From Candidatus Rifleibacteriota bacterium (GTDB lineage Bacteria; Muiribacteriota; Ozemobacteria; Ozemobacterales; Ozemobacteraceae), in NCBI GenBank assembly GCA_015233155.1, contig JADFYG010000032.1:1-64000 (forward strand): 64,000 nucleotides of DNA. The letters are read 5' to 3'. Shown here piece after piece: positions 18,030-26,514 of this stretch (its first letter is position 1; every line of letters starts with the position of its first letter). The notes under the pieces were generated by a model, which was given only the letters and a program-made list of their open reading frames with translations, was not told the DNA's origin and ran no database searches. The position numbers and the translations under genes are program-made.

Positions 18030-18854
18030 TTGTCTCGACGCAAAAAAAAGGGTGGAGCTCACGAAAATCTGGAGCGGTGGCTTCTGACATACGCCGACAT
18101 GATTACCCTGCTCATGGCTTTCTTCATAATGCTTTACACTATGTCCAGAGTTGACACCACCAAATTGAAGGCAGTCGCTGATGTTATGAAAGGACGCCTG
18201 GGCTATTATCCGATAAGTTTTCCAGGTGGCGGACCATCCGTTTTGGTGGCTGAAGGCGGTGCCGGACACAATGGCCCTCTTCCCATTTCGCCATCAGTAA
18301 ATATGGTTCCTTACTCAGATAAGACAATCATGGCACATTTTTCAAAATATCTGAAACGGGATGGACTTGGCGATCGCGTTAAGGTGCGACAGACTGAACG
18401 CGGCGTAGTACTCAGCCTTTTAAGTGACGGCATTCTTTTCGAAAAGCGTGAGTCCGCTCTCAAACCGGAAGCAAAAAAAATTCTCGACTCGGTCGGAACT
18501 CTCCTGGCAGGCCTGGATAATGATATTCAGGTCGAAGGTCACACCGATGAATCAGCTCTGTCAGACAAGACTCAGATGAACGGCAACTGGATTCTTTCAG
18601 CCGCGCGTGCAATGGCGGTCCTCAACTATCTGGTACAACAAAAATACGTCCCGGAGAAACGCATAAATTTTGCCGCATTTTCATCAAATAAACCGGTCAC
18701 TAATCCGGAATTGTCCGACGATGAGAAGCGAAAACTGAGTCGCCGCGTAGATTTGCTGATAGTGGGGCCGCAGGTTCGAACAAACAGCCAGAAGGAAGAT
18801 TTTTTTCCGGACCAGGGCCAGGATTCATCGAGCAAGACGAGCTCTTACCGTTAA
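18030..18854 (+). CDS. motB: Stator protein MotB with OmpA-like domain
   Basis: A 274-residue protein with one transmembrane helix that contains the ion-binding aspartate Asp23 in the family motif RWLLTYADMITLLMAFF. It continues through a linker into a C-terminal OmpA-like peptidoglycan-binding domain (VEGHTDESAL, then NWILSAARAMAVLNYLV and RRVDLLI). It anchors the stator to the cell wall. The start is TTG, preceded by GAGAGGG about ten bases upstream; no in-frame ATG fits the conserved N-terminus. It is the last gene of the operon and converges on the ABC permease gene 45 bases away. Confidence 0.94.
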   Translation: MSRRKKKGGAHENLERWLLTYADMITLLMAFFIMLYTMSRVDTTKLKAVADVMKGRLGYYPISFPGGGPSVLVAEGGAGHNGPLPISPSVNMVPYSDKTIMAHFSKYLKRDGLGDRVKVRQTERGVVLSLLSDGILFEKRESALKPEAKKILDSVGTLLAGLDNDIQVEGHTDESALSDKTQMNGNWILSAARAMAVLNYLVQQKYVPEKRINFAAFSSNKPVTNPELSDDEKRKLSRRVDLLIVGPQVRTNSQKEDFFPDQGQDSSSKTSSYR

Positions 18855-18899
18855 GAAAACCTTTCTCATATGGGACAACCGGAACGATAAGATTGGGAA

Positions 18900-19820
18900 T
18901 CAACGCGGCTGATAGGGTTCTCCTAAAGCCTCAGGGGCACTGATATGACGGCGTGTGATCGAACTTGAAGTTATCAGTAAAGCAACGATCGTGGCGACGT
19001 ATGGAAACATTCTAAGCAGGTTGGGGGAAATTCCCAGCGATTGCAGTGAGAATTGCATTACATCGATACCGCCGAAAAGAAAGGCTGCGACAACCGCACG
19101 TAACGGATTCCAGAAAGAAAAGATTACCAGAGCAATGACAATCCAGCCACGGCCCGCTGTCATACCTTCTATCCAGGATGGGTTATAAACTATCGAGAGG
19201 TAGCCGCCCGCAATTCCGGAAAGCGCTCCACCGAAAAGCACGCACCAGACGCGCACCCATGCGACGTCGACTCCCATCGTCTCTGCTGCCAGAGGATTTT
19301 CGCCAACGGATCGGATTGCGATCCCCCATCGTGTTTTATACAGAATGATCCAGATTAGTGCGGCAATGATGATGGCAAAATAGAAGATGGGATCACGCCT
19401 GAATAATATATCGCCGATGAAAGGTAAGTCAGCCAGGCCGGGAATCGTAATGCTGTGCAATGGAGTTTGCAGCGGGCGTCCGATATACCCCTTGCCAATC
19501 AACGCGCTTAGACCTAGTCCGAACATCGTCAGAGCAATACCTGACACTATCTGACCGGCACGCATTCCAATAGTGACGAATGCGTGGATAGCGGACAGAG
19601 ATATCCCTGCCAAAGCCGCCGCAAGCATTCCCAGCCAGGGGCTCCCGGACTCGAGCGAGACACCAAAACCTGCGACAGCGCCAAGGGCCATCATTCCTTC
19701 TATTCCGAGATTCATTACGCCGGCACGTTCGGCAATGATTTCTCCGAGTGTGGCCAGCAAAAGCGGAGTCCCTGCCGTAAAAGCGCGACCAATAGTTGCA
19801 ATGACAAAAGCGGTATCCAT
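18900..19820 (-). CDS. BMP-type nucleoside ABC transporter permease (second)
   Basis: A 306-residue membrane permease of the type found in nucleoside/purine importers (NupQ/YufQ-like), with about eight hydrophobic segments, LATLGEIIAERAGVMNLGIEGM at the N-terminal side (shown in shortened form: GEIIAERAGVMNLGIEG) and the coupling-loop-like GENPLAAETMGVDV. The frame opens at 19844 but the start is taken as ATG 19820, whose A is shared with the TAA stop of the first permease (TAATG), with GAGG just upstream. It is the last gene of the four-gene operon. Confidence 0.9.
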   Translation of the reverse strand: MDTAFVIATIGRAFTAGTPLLLATLGEIIAERAGVMNLGIEGMMALGAVAGFGVSLESGSPWLGMLAAALAGISLSAIHAFVTIGMRAGQIVSGIALTMFGLGLSALIGKGYIGRPLQTPLHSITIPGLADLPFIGDILFRRDPIFYFAIIIAALIWIILYKTRWGIAIRSVGENPLAAETMGVDVAWVRVWCVLFGGALSGIAGGYLSIVYNPSWIEGMTAGRGWIVIALVIFSFWNPLRAVVAAFLFGGIDVMQFSLQSLGISPNLLRMFPYVATIVALLITSSSITRRHISAPEALGEPYQPR

Positions 19821-20965
19821 TAGTTCCTCATCTTGCCGCCGCACGTAGAGTCAGAAGGAGCAATCACAGCGGTTGAGGATGCCGGACAGTCTCGTCGGAT
19901 TCGAAAACGGTGATCCAGAAAGACATCCCCGGTAATCAGTAAGAGCAAAATCACCGCCGTAAACAGATTTACTGAAGCGAACGGCATTCCAAAGGAGGTT
20001 TGTAACACATCGCCGCCAACCAGAAGACCGCCTAAAAAGATGGCTGCAGGAAGAACGCCTATCGGATGCAACCGTCCGAGCATCGCGACTATGATCCCCG
20101 TGTTGCCATAGCCGGATGAAATGGCGGCGGAAGTTGTAAGATGCTGATGGATGCATGATACCTCACCGACTCCGGCAAGACCTGCGAGTCCGCCGCTGAT
20201 AATCATGAGTATGATGGTTACGCGGGCATGTGAAATACCTGCATAACGTGCTGCTTCGGGATTTTCACCGATGACCCTTGTTTCGAATCCCCAGCGGGTA
20301 CAGGTAATCAGAAACCATGTAACGAAAGCTGCGACAATTACTATAACGAGCATGGGCCACGCGACCCGGGTTCCGTAAAAAGTCGGCAATACAGCGGAGG
20401 AAACGAATTCATCCGAGTATGGGAACCCCATTTGCGATGCGCCTTTCCATGGGCCATATACGAGATATTGAACCAGCTCGGCAGCAACATAATTCATCAT
20501 CAACGTAGAAACCACCTCGTTGACGCCAAATCGAGTGCGCAACAATGCCGGAATCACACCCCAGATAGCACCGGCTGCAAACCCTGCCGTAAGCATCATG
20601 GGAAGCACGGCCTTGTCAGGCAGATGTGGCGCGGCGAACAAAGCGATTCCAGATGCGGCGACCGCTCCGAGTAGAATCTGACCTTCGGCGCCGATATTCC
20701 AGAATTTACCTCTGAATGCCACGGCAAGGCCGATGCCGACAAGACCTAGCGGGACAGCTTTCGCGATAGTTTCCATCCATGCGAAACGACTGCCAAATGC
20801 GCCAGTGAGTATTTTGGAAACGATCGTAAGCGGACTAAAACCCTTGAACACAAATAGTGCAGCCGCGGAAAAAAGACCAATCGTCATGGCGGACAATATA
20901 ATTACAATGGATAGTGTTGTCGAAGCCGGCTGGCAACGCTCGATACGAACAGAAAAACCGAACAT
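19820..20965 (-). CDS. BMP-type nucleoside ABC transporter permease (first)
   Basis: A 381-residue inner-membrane permease (NupP/YufP-like) of the branched-chain/ribose permease superfamily. Visible features are an N-terminal helix, FRGKFWNIGAEGQILLGA (typical of the family), RTRFGVNEVVSTLMMNYVA, and the coupling loop GENPEAARYAGISHARV. The ATG at 20965 overlaps the TGA of the ATPase gene (TGATG), and its own stop overlaps the start of the second permease, so all three subunits are made from coupled translation. With the second permease it forms the heterodimeric channel. Confidence 0.91.
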   Translation of the reverse strand: MFGFSVRIERCQPASTTLSIVIILSAMTIGLFSAAALFVFKGFSPLTIVSKILTGAFGSRFAWMETIAKAVPLGLVGIGLAVAFRGKFWNIGAEGQILLGAVAASGIALFAAPHLPDKAVLPMMLTAGFAAGAIWGVIPALLRTRFGVNEVVSTLMMNYVAAELVQYLVYGPWKGASQMGFPYSDEFVSSAVLPTFYGTRVAWPMLVIVIVAAFVTWFLITCTRWGFETRVIGENPEAARYAGISHARVTIILMIISGGLAGLAGVGEVSCIHQHLTTSAAISSGYGNTGIIVAMLGRLHPIGVLPAAIFLGGLLVGGDVLQTSFGMPFASVNLFTAVILLLLITGDVFLDHRFRIRRDCPASSTAVIAPSDSTCGGKMRN

Positions 20966-22593
20966 CAGGGTTTATCTCCGCTCGAAATTGCCCTACCGGG
21001 AATATGGGCTCCCGCCATCATCATACCAACTTCTCCGAACGAACTGGTGCGCGGATCAACAATGCCGACGATACGTCCCGATTCCATCACTGCAATGCGA
21101 TCTGCAAGTTCGAATAACTCCTCCAGCTCCTCGGAAACGAGAAACACGGCGCCACCTGCGTCACGGCATTCGCGAAGATGTGAGCGAATGCCTTCCGCGG
21201 CACCGATGTCAACGCCATAGGTTGGGTGCGCGGCCAGGACCAGCGCCGGATGGTCGGCCAGTTCGCGGCCAACTATGACCTTCTGAATATTGCCTCCTGA
21301 GAGGTTTTTCATTGGAGCCACAATGGATGTCGCCGCAACCCGATACTCGTTTACTATCTCAGTCGTCCGGTTCGCGGCAGCGGAAAATGAGATGATTCCA
21401 CGACGCGAAAAAGGTGCGCGATGTCCTGCTTTCAAAATAATGTTTTCCTGAATCGACATGTTTGCAACAGTACCGAACCGCATGCGTTCCTCGGGAATGT
21501 GAGCCACTCCCGACTCGAAAATTGCACGGGCCCCGGCGTCAAGAGGAAGCACACGATCCGCAAGACGAGCTGTTCCGGATTCAGGTGACCGCATGCCTGC
21601 AAGAGATTCGATAAGCTCACGCTGGCCATTTCCGGAAACTCCGGCAACGCCCAGAATTTCTCCGCGTCGAATAGTGAAACCGACGTTTTTGACGGCTGTA
21701 CGTCCGCGATCATCCATAACTGTCAGATTTTCGACTTCGAAAAGAATGTCATCTTCGGGCGGCGATTTCCCGGGAATGATTTGTTCGAGCTCTCTTCCAA
21801 CCATCAGGCGCGCCAGCGCAGCCTTGTCAACTTCATCATGTCCGGATGATGTTTCCATATTTTTGCCATCATGAACAGCTGTATCTCCTGAGCGGTTTGT
21901 GTCTTTGGATGCCGGCCGAACCGTGCCGGCAAGCCGTCCCTTGCGAAGAACAGTGATTCTCGAAGCAACCGAGAGAATCTCTTCGAGCTTGTGTGTTATA
22001 AAGACGATGCCTATACCGGCGGCGGTCATGGCACGCAGAACGCCTATAAATTCATTTATCTCGTCAGGAGTCATGACCGAGGTCGGCTCGTCCAGCAACA
22101 GCAAGCGGGCATTTCCAAGAAGCGCCTTTACTATCTCAATACGCTGACGTTCTCCCGCAGACAATTGCCAGACAAAAGCCTTTGGATCCACGTGAATTCC
22201 ATACGCACGCGAGCAGACATCCAAGCGATCATTTATCACTGAGACGGGATCGAAGAATGGCGCGTCATCAAGCGACAGTGCGATATTTTCCGCGACCGTG
22301 TGCGTCGGAATCAACATGAAATGTTGGTGGACCATTCCAATTCCGTGACGTCTGGCGTCACGCGGTGAAGCAAAGTTGACAGGCGACTGGTTCAGCCGGA
22401 TCTCACCCTCATCGGGTTGGATCAATCCATAAAGAATGTTCATGAGCGTCGATTTGCCGGCCCCGTTTTCGCCAAGCAAACCGACAACCTCGCCGGAATG
22501 AATGCTGAAAGAGATGTCGTCGTTGGCAATGACACCAGGAAATGATTTCCTGATGCCCGTCATCTCCAGCGAATCAAACACGTGGCGATTCAA
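20965..22593 (-). CDS. BMP-type nucleoside ABC transporter ATPase (tandem ABC domains)
   Basis: A 542-residue ATPase with two ABC domains, like RbsA and NupO/YufO. Domain 1 has Walker A GENGAGKST at residues 41-49, the Q-loop GMVHQHFML, signature LSAGERQRIEI and Walker B LLLLDEPTSVMTP. Domain 2 has the degenerate P-loop GVSGNGQRELIE and LSGGNIQKVIVGREL, as is normal for this family. The linker near residues 230-265 (PASKDTNRSGDTAVHDGKN) is longer than usual and explains the length. The start is TTG 22593 directly after the stop of the binding-protein gene, or ATG 22563 with GGAG immediately before it; the choice is not settled. Confidence 0.93.
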   Translation of the reverse strand: MNRHVFDSLEMTGIRKSFPGVIANDDISFSIHSGEVVGLLGENGAGKSTLMNILYGLIQPDEGEIRLNQSPVNFASPRDARRHGIGMVHQHFMLIPTHTVAENIALSLDDAPFFDPVSVINDRLDVCSRAYGIHVDPKAFVWQLSAGERQRIEIVKALLGNARLLLLDEPTSVMTPDEINEFIGVLRAMTAAGIGIVFITHKLEEILSVASRITVLRKGRLAGTVRPASKDTNRSGDTAVHDGKNMETSSGHDEVDKAALARLMVGRELEQIIPGKSPPEDDILFEVENLTVMDDRGRTAVKNVGFTIRRGEILGVAGVSGNGQRELIESLAGMRSPESGTARLADRVLPLDAGARAIFESGVAHIPEERMRFGTVANMSIQENIILKAGHRAPFSRRGIISFSAAANRTTEIVNEYRVAATSIVAPMKNLSGGNIQKVIVGRELADHPALVLAAHPTYGVDIGAAEGIRSHLRECRDAGGAVFLVSEELEELFELADRIAVMESGRIVGIVDPRTSSFGEVGMMMAGAHIPGRAISSGDKP

Positions 22594-23802
22594 TCAGCGT
22601 GGAAGGGTTCCATCCACGTTATCGATGAACCAGTCAATCGTCCAGAGAGCATTTTGATCAGCTCGCTCACCCGGTTTCAGGCGTTCTTTTCCGGCCTGGT
22701 CTTTTAGAGGTCCGGTGAACGGATCGAATAGAACTCCTGGCTCCGACATCTGTGAAACCCGCTTGAATATGAGATCATATACGCTTACTTTACCCAAAAC
22801 AGGATCCTGAATCTCAGCCTTTTTCAGGGGTTCGACAAACTTTGGATTGATGCATTGATCGGGGGATGCGCCAAGTTTAGCCGCGCCTTCTTTCAGCATC
22901 CACCATCGATCATCAGCCTTCCAGACTCCGGCATACATCTGCAACAGAATACCTTCATACAAGCCGTTCCAGTCGACAAGTTGACCGGAAACGCATGAAT
23001 CTTCTCCATATTTTTGCATGGGGCTGTAATGGCTGAAGGTATACACAGGCTTCCCCTTTGCCGTGTGCTCCTGGCCAACTTGTACTACCGCAGGCGAATC
23101 TTCGGTAAACGCAAGAACATCACAGCCTTCCGTGATCAGGCTTTCAGCGGCTTCACGGGCTTTAGCCGGATCATACCATGAGTATAGCCACTTTATATCG
23201 ATACGGGCACGAGGATTGACTTCACGCAAACCGATGGCAAGAGCATTGATGTGACGAACTATCTCAGGAGTCGGGTGAGCCGCAACGTAACCTATTTTCC
23301 CTGATTTTGTAAGAGCCCCGGCCATGAGCCCGTTGAGATAATATAACTGATACAATTCGGCAAAGTATGTACCAAGATTTTTTGCACGTTTGAAGCCGGA
23401 GCAATGCAAAAAAGATTTATCCGGATACCTCGCAGCGGCCTTCAGCGTGTCGTTCATGTATCCAAAACTGGTGGTGAATACCACATCGCACTTTTCTTCA
23501 ACGATGAGTCTGTCTATAACGCGGGCACAATCAGACTCGGCTACAGATTCGACGATCGCGGATTCGAGCCACGGAAAACTCGCCACCAGCGCCTTTCGCG
23601 ACTGTTCATGAGCATAGCTCCAACCAAAGTCTGCTACCGGACCGACATATATAAAACCGGCTTTGATCTTCTTAACGATCACCTGATTGGATGCAGTTGC
23701 CGCGACAGTTGGATTTTCCTGGGCAAACACGCTCGTGAAAGCAGTGACAAATATAAAAGTAAAAACAAAAACGAACGAAATAGCTGAATTCCTGTCTCTC
23801 AT
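22594..23802 (-). CDS. BMP-family periplasmic substrate-binding protein
   Basis: A 402-residue binding protein of the BMP/Med family that captures nucleosides or purines for the importer encoded downstream. It has a Sec signal (FVFVFTFIFVTAFTSVFAQ), then KAGFIYVGPVADFGWSYAHE, typical of the family's first strand-helix, DVVFTTSFGYMNDTLKAA, GKIGYVAAHPTPEIVRHIN and a C-terminal DPFTGPLKDQ. The frame is open to 23904, but the signal peptide begins at the ATG at 23802, and the extra upstream part would overlap the terminator at 23871-23931. It is the first gene of the operon; the ATPase start directly abuts its stop. Confidence 0.9.
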   Translation of the reverse strand: MRDRNSAISFVFVFTFIFVTAFTSVFAQENPTVAATASNQVIVKKIKAGFIYVGPVADFGWSYAHEQSRKALVASFPWLESAIVESVAESDCARVIDRLIVEEKCDVVFTTSFGYMNDTLKAAARYPDKSFLHCSGFKRAKNLGTYFAELYQLYYLNGLMAGALTKSGKIGYVAAHPTPEIVRHINALAIGLREVNPRARIDIKWLYSWYDPAKAREAAESLITEGCDVLAFTEDSPAVVQVGQEHTAKGKPVYTFSHYSPMQKYGEDSCVSGQLVDWNGLYEGILLQMYAGVWKADDRWWMLKEGAAKLGASPDQCINPKFVEPLKKAEIQDPVLGKVSVYDLIFKRVSQMSEPGVLFDPFTGPLKDQAGKERLKPGERADQNALWTIDWFIDNVDGTLPR

Positions 23803-23870
23803 TTGCGTGTCTATCCTCGGTTTTGTTTTGTCAGTAGCATGAAACGGCATGATCGTAGCAAACGAAGCGG

Positions 23871-23931
23871 AAAAAAGCAATCCGCACCGAAACCGGACCG
23901 ACAACTGCCGATACGGTCTCTGATGCGGATT
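23871..23931 (-). terminator. Intrinsic terminator after the surface-protein operon
   Basis: Read on the minus strand, AATCCGCA (23931-23924) pairs with TGCGGATT (23886-23879), with a further short GACCG/CGGTC pairing inside, and is followed by GCTTTTTT. It lies about 60 bases past the stop of the lipoprotein gene at 23994 and ahead of the BMP operon, separating the two transcripts. Confidence 0.7.
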
Positions 23932-23993
23932 TGGCCGGGCAAAACGATGCCGAACAGTTTGTTACACGCTGCTATTCCCCGTCTTCACGGGTA

Positions 23994-25823
23994 TTATGGG
24001 CCGTAGCGGCCCATCTGAACTCCACTTTCGCCTGCGGTGAGACATGGAGAGTTTGATGCATATCCGGCGGCGACAGTCTGTAGATGATAATCATAAGGCA
24101 TATTGCCGATAAACAGCGGATCAGAAGCTATGTTTCCCGGGCCGGTCGCAACAGTCACGCCATTGGTGGCAGAATTCATATTGTAGAAATCGTTAAAGGA
24201 AATTGTAGGTGTCGCGAGGGGCTGGGTTTGATTCACACCGTACAGACCATGGCCACTTCCGACATATGTGAAAATATTGTTCTTCACGGTCGGCGTGCCG
24301 AATGAAATTTCGACGCCGACGTTTCCATCGATAGTATTGTGCTCAAACATGTCAGCGCCCATCAATGAGGCGGCCGTCTGGTTGTTCACAAAGAGATTAT
24401 TGCGAATGTTCGAGTTGGAAGACACCAATCCGACATTGCAGTCGCGAATCACGTTATATCTCGGATTCAAGGCGGTCGACAGACCCAGGTCGAGCCCGAA
24501 TACGCATAGCCCGATTTCAACATTCTGTATGCTCGGGGTCGACCCCTCGCTTCTAATGCCCGTGTCAGCAAATGTCAACGTGACATAGTTCATCTGGTTG
24601 TTAGGATCATTTGTCCCGCTGAATTTGACACCTCCCCAGTTTCCGCGTCTCGGGAAGGTTTCGGCCGAGGTCATAATAATCCGACGATCCGGAGTGCCTA
24701 CGGCCTTGAGAGCGCCCTGAACGATCAGGTCGGTCATACTTGCCCCATTCGAATCAGGCAGTGAGTCAGACATCGAGAAGCGAACTTCGACACCGGGCTC
24801 CAGAGTCAGCGTAGTACCACCACGTATTCTAAGATCACCCGTGAGAATATATGGGCTTTCTTCAGCTTTCCAGAGGCGATCTTCCGACAGCGAACCCGGA
24901 GTCACCACGGAAAGTGTATTCGAAGGAGCGCTTTCATTTCTGGCAGTGTCTACGGCTTTAACGTAATAATAGTATTTCCAGGCGATCTTGAGGCCTTCAT
25001 CCCGATACGCAACCAGGCCGGTCGAAGATGCTGAGGTTATCGGATTTGCATTCACTTTCGAGAAAGGTCCATTCTTGCTATCAGAGCGGTATAGATTATA
25101 TCCCTGAAGATCCTGTTCTGTATTTGAATTCCATGTCAACAGAACTCGCTCCATCTCTGTCGGGGCAGCAATTGCAAAGCTGGTGGGTGAAGCAGGGGCT
25201 TCTCCTCCCGGAGTAGTGAACTGGTAATCTGAAGAAACCCCTTCATTACCCGCAAAATCGTGCGATCTTACCCGAAAGTGATATCCGATATTCGGAGACA
25301 AAGTCGCAAGAGCGATCGAATGATCAAGTAACATCGCTGAATCAGAGGCAAGATAAGTATAGGTTCCCAGGCCGATCGGGCCGGTAGCATAATCAACGAA
25401 AGAGTCGGCCAGTTCATTGGTTTTCCATAGTATTGCCGCGGCATTTTCTGAGAGGCTTGCGACTTGCACGTCGGTAATTACCGGCGGCAGTTGATCGACG
25501 GTTGTAAAGGTGATGTCGATATTTTCCAGTGTGCCGCCTCGAGGAATTTCTATGTTCACAACAACCGATCTGTTTTGCCATGTGGCAACAAGTCTTTTGG
25601 AACCAGGATCGGCATTCACTATCGAGTAGCGTCCGAGCTCGTCCGTTAACACTGTGTGGTCGCCTCCGTAGAGTTCCACTTTGGCGCCGCGCAGCACGTG
25701 TCCATTCGAGTCGTAGACCTTGCCGGTAACGTTGCCAAGAACGGCGGGCGACGAGTTGAGACAACCGGTGAGCGCAGTCATGGTCGCCAGGACCAGCGCG
25801 AGCAGAAAAAGACGCATTGGCAT
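23994..25823 (-). CDS. Lipoprotein with FN3 domains and a parallel beta-helix
   Basis: A 609-residue outer-surface or periplasmic lipoprotein. It has a lipoprotein signal ending LTGC (residues 18-21), a carboxypeptidase-regulatory-like beta-sandwich (VTGKVYDSNGHVLRGAKVEL, then TDELGRYSIVNADPG) at about 30-105, two fibronectin type III domains (about 112-205 and 212-310; LYRSDSKNGPFSKV and YYYYVKAVDTARNESAPSN), and a right-handed beta-helix from about 320 to the end (LTLEPGVEVRF, DRRIIMTSAETFPRRGNWGG, NVIRDCNVGLVSSNSNIRNN, HNTIDGNVGVEISF). Such helices often bind or cut polysaccharide, but no catalytic residues are evident. It is the third gene of the operon, 16 bases after the TPR lipoprotein, and ends at a terminator. 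Confidence 0.85.
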   Translation of the reverse strand: MPMRLFLLALVLATMTALTGCLNSSPAVLGNVTGKVYDSNGHVLRGAKVELYGGDHTVLTDELGRYSIVNADPGSKRLVATWQNRSVVVNIEIPRGGTLENIDITFTTVDQLPPVITDVQVASLSENAAAILWKTNELADSFVDYATGPIGLGTYTYLASDSAMLLDHSIALATLSPNIGYHFRVRSHDFAGNEGVSSDYQFTTPGGEAPASPTSFAIAAPTEMERVLLTWNSNTEQDLQGYNLYRSDSKNGPFSKVNANPITSASSTGLVAYRDEGLKIAWKYYYYVKAVDTARNESAPSNTLSVVTPGSLSEDRLWKAEESPYILTGDLRIRGGTTLTLEPGVEVRFSMSDSLPDSNGASMTDLIVQGALKAVGTPDRRIIMTSAETFPRRGNWGGVKFSGTNDPNNQMNYVTLTFADTGIRSEGSTPSIQNVEIGLCVFGLDLGLSTALNPRYNVIRDCNVGLVSSNSNIRNNLFVNNQTAASLMGADMFEHNTIDGNVGVEISFGTPTVKNNIFTYVGSGHGLYGVNQTQPLATPTISFNDFYNMNSATNGVTVATGPGNIASDPLFIGNMPYDYHLQTVAAGYASNSPCLTAGESGVQMGRYGP

Positions 25824-25839
25824 CAGTAGATTTCCCTAT

Positions 25840-26481
25840 CTAGCGAATCATGAAATCAACCATCTTGCCCAGTTGATCGATGGTTGTACTGGCATATCCG
25901 GGATTGAGCTCTTTCGCGTATTCAATCTGAGCGGTGGCATCGTCATTGCGACCAACGCCCGCCATGGCGAATGCAAGCAGGGCATGACACTCGGCATCGG
26001 TAACACCGGTAGCCCGACGCGGAACGTAATGAAAGTGCGGATTTTCCCCGCCGATTTTTTTGTATATAAGATCTATGACATTTTCCAGATCAGTCTTCGA
26101 GCCTTTTTGAATATACGCTGCGGCAAGCCCCACCTTTGCGTCGTTTGAAGTGGAGATAGCTTTTTCGAACCATGGAATTCCGTCAGCGAGACTGCCAAGA
26201 TGGGATCGGGCCCATCCGAGGCCGTTGTTGGCCTCGGAAATTTCATCGGCATTGGGACTGTCTGACAACACCTGGTTGAACGCCGAGACTGCGCTATCAT
26301 ACTGTCCCTGAGCAATAAGGTTCCAACCTTTGTCGTTGAACGAGTCGGAGCGCACAATCGGCGTACCGCTGGTCTGTGTATATGAATTGGTTCCCTCCCC
26401 GGCAACGCCGCCACCGCATCCGGTCAGTAACATCAACGCCGGAATGGCTACGAAGACTGTGAAGATGATGCGTCGAAGCAT
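25840..26481 (-). CDS. TPR-repeat lipoprotein
   Basis: A 213-residue lipoprotein with signal LMLLTGC and lipidated Cys, followed by tetratricopeptide-type helices (NDKGWNLIAQGQYDSAVSAF, NNGLGWARSHLGSLADGIPW, VGLAAAYIQKG, LAFAMAGVGRNDDATAQIEY). TPR lipoproteins usually act as scaffolds in outer-membrane assembly or secretion complexes. The frame opens at 26508, but GGAGGA lies eight bases before ATG 26481 and this start fits the signal peptide. It is the second gene of the operon between the 1816-residue Ig protein and the beta-helix lipoprotein, so it may help secrete or anchor one of them. Confidence 0.85.
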   Translation of the reverse strand: MLRRIIFTVFVAIPALMLLTGCGGGVAGEGTNSYTQTSGTPIVRSDSFNDKGWNLIAQGQYDSAVSAFNQVLSDSPNADEISEANNGLGWARSHLGSLADGIPWFEKAISTSNDAKVGLAAAYIQKGSKTDLENVIDLIYKKIGGENPHFHYVPRRATGVTDAECHALLAFAMAGVGRNDDATAQIEYAKELNPGYASTTIDQLGKMVDFMIR

Positions 26482-26514
26482 ATATTGTTCCTCCGAATGT
26501 TCGGTCATATCGGC

